Positions 55,359 to 64,000 of a DNA stretch of 64,000 nt are shown piece after piece. Made by a program: the position numbers and the translations under genes. The notes below the pieces were generated by a model. It did no database searches. It saw only the letters and a program-made list of their open reading frames with translations, and was not told where the DNA came from. Origin of the DNA: Klebsormidium nitens (taxonomy: Eukaryota > Streptophyta > Klebsormidiophyceae > Klebsormidiales > Klebsormidiaceae); assembly GCA_000708835.1 (NCBI GenBank), contig DF237315.1, positions 8,213-72,212 on the forward strand, written 5' to 3'. The stretch's first letter is position 1. Every line of letters begins with the position of its first letter.

Positions 55359-56589
55359 CTGCGCGCTGCGCGACGGGTGAGACGCAGAGCTGTCAGTACC
55401 TGTGTCGCTTCGTCTTTTGTATCCTCTTCTCGTGCTTCGGTCTTAACTATTTTCTTGTTGGCCAAATGAAGTTGAGAAGCAACCTACCGCTGACTGCCGA
55501 GGAGCTGCAAAGAGAACAGGTGCCAATGCAGGATGCTAGTCGCTGCTGACTTGGGTGGCACCTCACACCGACTCATTCTGAGTTCCGCAAACCCATTCGA
55601 CTTTGTGATTGGAGCTGCGTCCTGAATGCGATTTAAGGGCGGGAGTCACAACTCTGTATCTTGCGATTATTTTTCGCTTTAAGGTCGATTACTAGGGGAA
55701 TGACCAGTGACAGGCGTCAGGCGGTCTTAGTGCCGCTTCACTCATCGTCGTTTTGGAAAGCTCCAGCTTGGACAAAAGTGAGTTACGTGGACGTTCTCGT
55801 GTCTCATTCCAAGACGTGTGCCTAGATTGCCCCCAAAGTGGGGTTGCTACGAGAATCATGGTCACGTTCTTTCGAGTAAGCAACTCTTGAAGCGCCATGC
55901 TTTATTGTGTCGACGTTCCTTTCCGCCCTGCCACAGACGGATGCCTAATGACCGCCAAGACGGCTGTGAACAAACACCAAACTAGCAGTGCGGGCGGATT
56001 TCTAAACGGTGCCATGTGGACCCTACATGTCAGACGGACTCAAGACTGACAAGTCAGACAGAATAGGACCTGCAAGTCAGAGGATCAAAATTACAGCGGA
56101 ATAGTCACAATCGAAGCCCGCATACTCGTTGAAAGGGTTCCCTAGGTCGAAGCCCCGGTTGTTGTACATGCCGTACTCGAAGTCGATCAGAGCTTGCCTG
56201 GAACCACAGATTACACGTGCGTCAGAAAGGGTGACCGTTCCGTTGAGGTTATAAGGCGGTTCTGGACCCTAACCCCTTCCGTTCTCAGTACATCTGGTCC
56301 TTTCAATCTCTTTTCTCCTTAAATCGACCCGCCAACACCCTCATAAGCCTGATTCAATACTGAGAGCCGGGCCATTTGATCGTAGGCACTAGAAGAAGCG
56401 GGGCATATAAAAGGATGGAGCGGATAAAGGTTGCCCTGTCAAACACTAACGCCATCAAAAAACTTAAAAGCAAGCGGCGTGTCTGCTAGGTGGCTCTTCG
56501 GCCGTTCACGCAACCTGACAGAGCAGGAATCACCAATCGGAATGCAGAAAGTGGACGGAGTGCAAACTCAGACGCTGGATGAGACTTTC

Positions 56590-56740
56590 CCGCTGACCTG
56601 TCCTAGTGCCGTACGAGTGACCCGTTCAATGAAAAGCTTCTCGTCAACTGCCGCCCAAAACAGCACCAATCTTCAACACATACCAGGGGAACTTAAAGAA
56701 GATCGCCCGCTGACCTGTTTTAGTTTTCGCCTGAAAAGTT
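56590..56740 (-). repeat. Donor-side exon echoes in the ethanolamine kinase gene
   Basis: On the minus strand, the end of the HND exon with its donor (exon end 56838, cag then gtcagcgg) recurs at 56715 and 56598, steps of 123 and 117 bp. The first copy retains DLLSGNF in one uninterrupted frame, unlike the exon itself, and then meets a TAA. The second keeps little more than acaggtcagcggg. Confidence 0.8.
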
Positions 56741-57152
56741 GCCCGACAGCAGGTCCTCTCGTAAGATGAACTTCTCAGCAGCAGAACTTACCGACTTTCC
56801 AGGGACACTTTGGAGGGAAAGAGATTGCTCCGCTGACCTGTTTTTGCTGTCGCACATAAAGTTGTGCGGACAGCAGGTCGTTGTGGCTGAAGACCACCGG
56901 CAAGGCGAGCTCGCCGCAGGTCGCTGAAGAATCACTGAAGCAAGGGGGATCGGAGACGAGCGTTAGAAATGAAGAGAATCACTGAAGCAATGGCGAGAGG
57001 CTTAAAGACGATTGTCTAGGCGTTCTTGCAATGCCTCATTCCAAATCGAAGGGGCGGCGCGAGATAGGGGTCCCTAAATCTGCGAAGCGAAATGATCGAG
57101 GCATCAGAGTCCGGCAGATGGTAGGTTCGAAGTTGAGGCATGTGTTCGCGTC

Positions 57153-57465
57153 TATAGCACACATCCGTCCAACGCATAAGTACAGCGGATTGGAAAGAGC
57201 AGGTCAAAATCCGTAACTTTGTCGCACATACCCGTCAGGCGCGGAAGCACAGAACGGAAGGTCGATGCTTTTTGAGTGCGTAGCACACTTCCGTCGGAAT
57301 GGTGATCACAGCATTTTAAAAAAAACAGAAGGTCAATAGTGTGTAACTATGTAGCACATTTCCGTTGGAATCCTAAGTACAGCGGATTTGAAACCAGAAG
57401 ATCGATCTTCGTCACCTAGTAGCACACTTCAGTCGGATTCGTGAGCCCAGCAAATTTGAGCAGCA
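57153..57465. repeat. Degenerate tandem repeat, about five units of 58-71 bp
   Basis: Units start near 57153, 57223, 57281, 57352 and 57418 with variants of tagcacacttccgtcggaat, followed by variants of aagtacagcggatttgaaa and agaaggtcgat. Similarity decays across the array. It lies inside the ethanolamine kinase remnant, between its first two exons. Confidence 0.75.
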
Positions 57466-57809
57466 GGACAATTGACCGCCTCTTTGCCCGCGCCTATTTG
57501 TTGCTTGCCTATCCTTTCCCTCTTCCTTCCGTTCCAGATTTGCTCGTCAACCAAAAAATCAGGGATTATGCATCTCCGCACGAGGGATGCTAAGCTCGTC
57601 AAAAAATCATGCTTCGGGAGGGCTGCCAACTTGGCAAGTCAAAGAGGAGGACACAAAAGGAGAGAGCGCAGAGTATGACTCGCTCTTACCTTTAACTCTT
57701 TGATCTGTCCCTTCAATTTTGCAACGCCTGCGGCTTTGAAAGACGCAAAGCCTGCGGCTTCGAAAGAGGCCTGGTTCCTGGGGTCGTCAAACCGAGACGG
57801 TCGCAGCTG

Positions 57810-59030
57810 AAAACAGGTAGACAGCAGACTAGATCAGCAAATGGGTCCAGGTTTGATTGGAGTCATTGCAACTAGTGCTTTGTTCTAATATTCTGACCAG
57901 GATTCGAAGAACCGTAAGGACAATTCGCAAGTTTGGAAAAGACGAAACAGTTCCTGTTATTACGCCCTCGCTACGGTTCTTACTGAGAGCTGCGCGAGTT
58001 TCTCAGCTACAGAAGAGAGCATCTATTTCACCTTACGGTTTCAAATGTACACAAAGCCTTTCAACAACTTTCTTTCTGCAACTTCTGCGCCCCGTTGCAC
58101 TGAAACCAGCGGACCAGATTCTGTTTGCTTCCTAAGTTCTCCTTGAATCATCAAAATGCAGAAAAGAAGCATAAGGGAGATGGGCGCAGCTGACTGGCCC
58201 CACTCTCCTTATCTACAAGGCTAGACAGGTCAGACTCAACGCATTTGACAATCCAAGAACGTCTGAAATGATGCTAAGGTCGTACCCCTGTGCCTCTCCG
58301 CACTACTTGCGCCCCCCAGCTTGCCACAAAACAAGTATCCATTTCCTCACCCATGTGCTTTTAGAAACTGTAGCTTTCAAAAACAAAGGTCTGAGCTTTT
58401 GAAGCGCCCAACTCATCATGAAACCACTCAACAATATCCCATGTCAAATATTCGAGACCTGTAACTCTTGATTGAAGCAAGATTGCCTTACAGGGGCAAA
58501 AAGAAGCGACTTGCCGGGTCAACCCCAATGGATCCCGGCCATGAGACCACGATGCGAAGCCCTGCCACTACCCGCAGCAGCTCGGCAATCTGCATCAACC
58601 TGAAAGCAGCGGCAAAAGGTCTGATAAGTGCTTCTGAGAAGTAATGCTGGCCGCTGATGCTATAAGCTGCCTCGATATTCAAAAGCCCAATGTTTACTAA
58701 CTGATGCTTCATGACAGTGCCCCAATCCTGGTCAATTTGTTCCGCACTGATGTTAAGTACGCGGCCCTGCTGCTCATACAATTTACACTGGGGTATACAC
58801 GATTGCCAAAAGGATCTGACTTATGCATCATTCGCTTCATTGCTGATCCTTGAAAAGACTCCACTAATCACGCTGACACCTGAGAGCTGGGGCAGTAGAC
58901 GGGCTAAACTGGGAACGACAGGCAGATTGGTCGCTCCATTTCAACTTTCTGCAACAGCGATAACTTTTGACCTTGTAACCGGAGCAGCCAACAAAGTTTG
59001 TGCAGCTGGCGGCCCTATTTTATATATATG
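57810..59030. other. No supported gene
   Basis: 1.2 kb in which the N-terminal exons of the minus-strand ethanolamine kinase would be expected. A minus-strand frame at 58488-58781 is open but does not resemble the kinase. The region should contain the junction between the two duplicated F-box blocks. Confidence 0.4.
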
Positions 59031-59039
59031 GAAAGTACA

Positions 59040-59245
59040 GCAAAGGTTGCACCACCCACCATCGGCCGGGAGTGCTTCAAAGTGCCATGGCATAACGCTC
59101 GCCCCTTTTCCTCCTTGCCCTCCTCTCCTGGCAATGTCATTGTGAGAACTAAAGCCCGCTTCTCGTCCTTTCTCTCTGCCGTCCCAAGCTCCAAGCCCTG
59201 TCCTAACCTGTTTTGATTCTATCCTTTGCGCTTGTAGCCAGCATT
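59040..59245 (-). pseudogene. Decayed copy of ABM gene exon 1 (3' part)
   Basis: On the minus strand this parallels 49190-49390: caatgctggctacaagcgca against caatgccggccacaagcgca, through gagggcaaggaggaaaagg, to ttccggccgatggtgggt / tcccggccgatggtgggt with the donor kept. Small indels destroy the frame, and the transit-peptide half of the exon is missing. It sits upstream of F-box F exactly as the intact exon sits upstream of F-box E. Confidence 0.85.
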
Positions 59246-59752
59246 GTTGTTGAAGGGACTGCGAAAAATTGCACCATGCGCTGGCAGCATTCCGGACGGC
59301 TTCAACACTTTTGGACGATGTCCTAAGCATGTGACTCGCAGTGTCATTGTGAGCGTGAGTCCTCCAAGACGTGGACTTTGTGCAGCACTGCGGTCACTGC
59401 ACTTTTGAAAGTTTCGTCCGCAGCTAAGGTAAAGAGATTCGCTAGGCAGGAGAGATGCACACATCTATCGATGCACAGAGCAGAAAAGACGCAAAATGGG
59501 TTGAGCAATGCAGCCCTCTTGAGCGCACGAGGGGTCCTCGCAATGCTGCAGCCTTTCAAAGGAGATTAGGTAGATTGACAGAGGCCGTGCCCTTAGCGGT
59601 GGTGGAAGCAAATTCGTAGACAACCACCTCCTCTTCTGCCCAGCGACTCGCCCAACGGGCAAGGCTTACTTAGAAGTTGCTCAGGCAAGCTCGCAGAGCA
59701 GTCTCAGACGCCCATTGCGTCGGAGCCGGCGGCGGCTGTAGTGGTCAAATGA

Positions 59753-62010
59753 CAGGCATTTCGAACAGCCGCGGATCTTGGCCCCGACCTGCTCCAGCGC
59801 ATCTTTGTGAAACTGGGGCCGCACCCAAAGGACTTGGTCCCCTTGGGAGCTGTCAGTAAGCAGTGGCGTCAGGTTCTCGATGAAAGCACGTGGAAGGAGC
59901 TGTGCTTGAGGTATGCGGGGGGGCTGGTCGAGGACCTGGGGTACGGCCATGGTGCAGACGCCTCCTTCGGCGGAGGATGGGCCGGGTTATATAAATTGTT
60001 AGTGTACTGCCCAGGGTGTCACTTCCCGACATTTGAGCCTGTGCTGCAGTCGGACGCTTTGAGTCTGAACTACGAGTGGATGCATGGCAGGGGCCATGTG
60101 GAAACAGTTGAAAAGGGGTTTTGTAAGGGGAATGAAACGAACGAGGCCCTGCATCTGGCGACACCAGATGAGATTGTCATCTCGCGCCTGTGCTCACATA
60201 TCCAGGCGGTAGAAATGTGCGACATACATGACGAGTCGGCTCTTCCGATCCTGGCTTGCAGAGGCTTCGTGAAGCGCTTTGAGGGCTCAGAGCTTGCCAA
60301 GATGAGCGGGGCCGCCGCGCTTCTGAACCAGAGGAGGAAAGAATCCAAAGCTGAGGGGGCAGCCAGCTCTGATTCGAAGGAGCCCCAGGAGAAGCCACCG
60401 TGTCTTTACTGTGGCAGCCCGACGTTTGCCCTGCCTCGCCAGGCGTTTGACTCCCGCTTCTCAGACTACGACAATATGATGAGGGAGTCTGTCCATGAAG
60501 CTTACGAAAAGCTTGAACAGGGCCATTTCACGGATGAGGCGGACGATGACGAAAACGACTCGGTGTTTACTTTAGGGACGGGCTTTGTGTGCCTCACTGG
60601 CCACATTGTGCTTGGGATGGCGGGATACCCCAAGCTAGTTGAAAGCGTACTGCCGCAATCTGGAGAGAGTCTGAAGCTTCAGCGTCCGCAAGCGGTGGAC
60701 TTCTTGCTGAAATTTGTGGTTGGGGGTGACACTCTGGAACGCGAGGAGGGGCACGAATTCGTGCAAGGCTTGGGGTTAGATCAGCTGATTCAGATTGAGG
60801 CCCGGCTTGCGCGACTGAAGAAAGTCTGGCCGGTGGAGGAGAATAGGGAGTCTGAAAAGGAGAACGAGGGGCCTGCCGATGCAAACCAGGCCAAAAAAGA
60901 TCCTGAGAAATCCCTTGAGGACAATGAGGAGATTAGATACAAAACTTTTGGATACATGTATCTGAGAGGCGACTCTCTTGCGGGAATTGTAGATCTGCTA
61001 GGAGCAAGCGTGCCAGCCGATCTCTTGAAAGCCTTGCAGGATTTCGTTCTGACAGGGAGTACGAACCTTGCGGAGTGTGAGCGTTTGGTTTTAGAGGAGT
61101 TCGAAACCCAGAGGTGCAAGAAGGAGGAGGATAAGGCCCGTAGGTTCAAAAGTGCTGCGGCAGAGGAGGCGTTGCGTGAGGCAGGTTTTAAGCACCCCTT
61201 TCTGGATCTTCCAAGCAGCCTTTCGACTATGCTGAAGGCTTTTGTAGAAACGGGTTTTCCAAGCCTTGCAGAGTACGAACGGCTGATTTTGGAAGAGCGC
61301 GAAGTGCATCAGCAGCAAGAGGAGCGGAAGAAAGTTTTGGAACTTAGAAAGAACACAGTCTATCTGGCATTGCAGCAGGCTGGCTTTACCCCCCCAATGG
61401 TTCCGCACCCGCAGTCGCTGAGTGCTTACATCGGGGTGAGTGTGCCACTCATTCAGAATGTTGTTCTGAGTACCCTGTTTGTCGAACTCGAAGCAAGTAA
61501 CCTGGTTTCAAACTCGAAGCACAGGCCCGCACTGCTAAACGTGTTGATTGCAGCTTGCTAATTATGCAATTCAAGTTTGCGGTCGCTCTCGAAGTTGTCC
61601 TGCTGTTCAGATTGCATCCGAATCATTGCTACCTGCCTATCTTGGTCGTTCAGTGCCTTGCCTGAAGCAAGCATCTGAGTTGTTTGGACCGATGCTTGCT
61701 GCTTAACAAAGTAACCCAGCAGTAGTTGTCTATGGCTGACTAGACATGCACGTTTTTGCAGGATTCCAGTGCAATCACTTTGGAGGAGGTCGTTGCGCAG
61801 CAAAAGAGCGCGCAAGTGCAGAGCGTAAACGGAGTGGAGCTTGCTGCACCACGAACGAGTGCACAAGAGCAGAGCCACAAATGCGCAGTGGTCACAGACG
61901 GCAAAGGCTGTAAGCATCCGGCGGCTAAAGGGTGCTCCAATGGAGGGTGCGGGCCTTGCTGTCGTAAAGCTGCGGAACCCTGCCGGTTAGGAAAGCACAG
62001 GAAGACCTAG
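59753..62010 (+). CDS. F-box/zinc-motif protein, start codon lost or hidden (paralogue F)
   Basis: Exon 1 extends to 61435 and exon 2 is 61762-62010. The body is intact: F-box LGPDLLQRIFVKLGPHPKDL...KQWRQVL, CLYC, GFVCLTGHIVLGMAG, then three helical repeats of about 65 residues (LLKALQDFVLTGSTNLAECE, AFVETGFPSLAEYERLILEE, SLSAYIG joined over the intron to DSSAITLEEVVAQQ) and the tail C.VVTDGKGC...CSNGGCGPCCRK..EPC...KHRK. However, a TGA lies at 59750-59752, the frame upstream is shifted, and no ATG precedes the F-box; the first in-frame ATG is at MHGRGHV, after it. The segment 59567-59735 aligns with E's N-terminus (SGGGS..., TRPTGKAYLEV) but has stops and no H3-like peptide. Either an unseen 5' exon supplies the start or the gene is a 5'-broken copy. 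Confidence 0.7.
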
Positions 62011-63053
62011 GGTGAACTTCCTCATTTGCGCATCCTCTTGATAAGGGAATCCTCTAACCGTTTTTCATCAATTGACAGACCTGCCACAGGCTTCCCCTGA
62101 TCAAAGGAGTTATCGTTTGGCCGAAAACTTGACGTACTCGGGCCCCGACTTAAGTCAAGTGAACGGTTCTAATACCTCGATTGAGATGTAGACGGTATGC
62201 CGATCAAAAGCTGGTCCATTGACAGACGGTCACACAGCGACTGTACATGTATCATGATTACATTTGAAGCGCTTGTGCAAGTGAACTAGCATGCTGTGAT
62301 TCACACCATATAACTCAGGGCCGTCCTTGTGGATATCTTAAAGCCTGGGCCGCGCGGCGGTCCTTTGGCACATATGTGTGCCAGCACCGTGACATGTACC
62401 ATGAGCGGACGTGCGACGCGTGCCAATTATGATGCTCAAATATCTCGCGCGCTAGCTCGACAATTCATAAAATTGTAGTGCCGATTTGTCAAAACCTTAT
62501 AATGATGTGAATGATCGATCACTAGCTGGCTACACATGGTTACTAGAGCGCTCGATCGTAGTATATAAGTGCTCAGATCGTCAGTATGAATACTATGCTA
62601 CGTATATATTATACAGCCATATAGCTATACTGCCGCAATTGCAGAGGTGCTTCCAATTGCATACTGCAGCCACATCCGACCGACCGTGAAGTATGATCAC
62701 TCATTCACTGCCCTGCAGGGCATTGCATGCCTTATACCAACTTTAGGCGCGGCGGTATAGGTGGACTGCACTCATGTGCATAGTCGCACCGGTGGTCACT
62801 TACCGAAGGATGAAGATGCAATATTGTGGATTCACCATCCAAACCTCTTGACAATATGCGCGCATTCATTGGAAATTACATGGTGACTCGTCCAGCATCC
62901 AGTCGCGAGCCAGTCGAAAGAAGAGCCTTCAGGTTTGCTTGCGGCGGATACAAACGTCGGGCCTTCGCTACAAAGCTACAAAGAAGCTGGTGCCCTTCGC
63001 TTTCCTTATCCCCCGATCCAAAAGGGAGGGAATGGGGGGCCCGTCCTTTCATC
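62011..63053. other. 3' flank of F-box F without supported genes
   Basis: About 1 kb. A 245-residue plus-strand frame begins at 62826 but is judged a shadow of the minus-strand membrane-protein exon. Confidence 0.45.
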
Positions 63054-63231
63054 CTATGTACAGGCAATCCAACGACGTTTGGCAACGCCTCCCCTACCGG
63101 GTGGGCCGTCGGGCTCAGCCTCCGCGAGAGCGCGCCTCCCGTAAACAGCCCCCCCGATTACGAGAGCTATTGCCACGATAATACCCCCGACGTTGAAGGT
63201 GATCTCGACCCAGGTGATCTTAGGCTTCCCT
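63054..63231 (-). CDS. 3' exon of a small membrane protein (gene continues to the right)
   Basis: Minus-strand frame following a cacag acceptor at 63232: KPKITWVEITFNVGGIIVAI..., a hydrophobic helix (GGIIVAIALVIGGAVYG), then a basic/acidic tail RRALAEAEPDGPPGRGGVAK ending RRWIACT and a stop at 63054. One transmembrane segment with a charged soluble tail. The family is not recognised. Upstream exons should lie at higher coordinates, probably partly beyond the window; a possible minus-strand donor (gtgaagg) is near 63958. A decayed copy lies at 53.7-54.07 kb. Confidence 0.5.
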
Positions 63232-64000
63232 CTGTGCTATGTCCCGCCAAAGAAAGCCACTGCAGAACCGACGAGGAATTAAACGCCGCCACGAATACAG
63301 CGTCAAGGACCTGCCGGCCTCGTTTTAGTATGCCTGGAAATGTTGCAAAAATCTGCAGGATATGGACATCCGCAACAGTGCGCAGGCGCACCAAACGCGA
63401 CCTCGCAAGATACCCTACAGCCAAAGGAAAATCTCTCACGACATCCGTCCCAATCCTCCCCCCCGGACGATCCTACAGAGGCCTGAAAGAGACGGCCCGA
63501 CCTCCTTCGCTGCCATCTCAACCACGCAAAGTCCAATCTTCGAAGAAGCTCAGCAAACCCTGATCCTGGATTCGTTGAGCAGAGGGAAAAACGAAGGCGC
63601 CAGAACAGATCACATATGCGAAAAAGACACGGATTTGAAGCAGGTGGGGCGCCCATCGAACTTACTCAAAGGAAACACGAAAGACGAACTGAAACACACG
63701 ATGACGCCAACATCAATGTCGCCGGATTTAGAGTCTAGGCCATCAGCCGAGGGCCACATGTGACGTCCGCTCAAGGAAAGTTCACTTGCCGTCTTTGGGA
63801 AGAGGACGGCAGATCTCGGTGCGACAAGAAAGATTCCCTTTCAGCCATCCCTATTAGTTCTGATGAACCTCACAACGGTCACAGGTAGAGGCAAGACAGC
63901 TTTGTACCCAGCACGTGTTGACATGAAACAAGAATAGAACCGAATGACCGCGCCTTCACCTGTAGAGGGCCACGAAGATCTTCGGAAAATGCCTACGAGG
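63232..64000. other. Right edge, probably introns and exons of the minus-strand membrane-protein gene
   Basis: No exon could be assigned with confidence. Open frames on both strands between 63232 and 63763 conflict with one another and show no recognisable domain. Confidence 0.35.

Larger units (their letters stand above)
56095..57806 (-). pseudogene. Ethanolamine/choline kinase, partial and frameshifted
   Basis: Three exons are recognisable: 57690-57806 (FDDPRNQASFEAAGFASF..., ending KGQIKELK), about 56838-56923 (ELALPVVFSHNDLLS) and 56095-56197 (QALIDFEYGMYNNRGFDLGN, NEYAGFDCDYS). Together they match the catalytic HNDLLSGN (Brenner) and IDFEYG motifs of ethanolamine kinase, which starts phosphatidylethanolamine synthesis by the CDP pathway. 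In the middle exon HNDLLS and the following NFMCDSKN are in different frames because of one extra base (ctgtccgcacaac; expected ctgtc.ggcaac). The phase from the first exon does not lead into the HND frame either. The N-terminal third and the C-terminus were not found. Either a dead copy or an assembly problem. Confidence 0.65.

Noticed and set aside
57153-57465. CRISPR-like array
   Set aside because: Units are degenerate along their whole length with no constant repeat and unique spacers, and the DNA is eukaryotic.
62826-63563. 245-residue plus-strand open frame
   Set aside because: It overlaps the minus-strand frame with a convincing transmembrane segment, shows no domain, and its frame is not kept in the duplicated copy at 53.7-54.07 kb.

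Overview
The window is nuclear DNA of a photosynthetic eukaryote. Genes are split by many GT-AG introns, and several proteins match the land-plant/charophyte versions of their families: IMP4, a plant-type katanin A-like 2, a class 3 lipase, a plant-type ethanolamine kinase fragment and expanded F-box families. A streptophyte green alga of the Klebsormidium type is the best guess; this rests on family resemblance read by eye, not on a search. There is one assembly gap (23163-23314).

Layout. 1.9-12.5 kb (+): a secreted, membrane-anchored proteinase K-type subtilisin carrying a pre-peptidase-like domain, four thrombospondin type 1 modules, EGF-like and Cys-pair-rich segments, one transmembrane helix and a cytoplasmic tail. 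14.5-23.2 kb (+): a ten-exon class 3 lipase. 25.1-28.0 kb (-): IMP4, a U3 snoRNP component. 28.6-34.5 kb (+): a katanin p60 A-like 2 AAA ATPase, head-to-head with IMP4. 35.5-44.4 kb: two divergent pairs, each an F-box/zinc-motif gene (-) beside an F-box/LRR-like gene (+). 45.7-49.6 kb (-): a probably plastid-targeted ABM-type dimeric alpha-beta barrel protein. 50.2-52.7 kb and 59.75-62.0 kb (+): two more F-box/zinc-motif paralogues. Between them lie minus-strand pieces of an ethanolamine kinase (56.1-57.8 kb) and a dihydropyrimidinase (55.2-55.4 kb). The right edge holds the 3' exon of a minus-strand membrane protein.

Three things stand out. (1) Many introns of the lipase, katanin and ethanolamine kinase genes carry decayed tandem copies of the neighbouring exon edge together with its splice site, spaced about 80-190 bp and in one case with a 131-132 bp period. 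I call these exon-edge echoes. (2) One F-box paralogue has an ATG followed by ARTKQTARK, identical to the first nine residues of mature histone H3. (3) All four F-box/zinc-motif paralogues carry a different lesion, while the two F-box/LRR partners look intact. The blocks 49.2-54.1 kb and 59.0-63.2 kb are copies of one three-gene block: the outer flanking genes are intact and the inner copies decayed, as expected after a tandem duplication.

Gene models were built by hand from splice signals, reading-frame continuity and family knowledge. Five multi-exon models close with a consistent frame; the first gene has a poorly resolved stretch at 5.6-7.6 kb.
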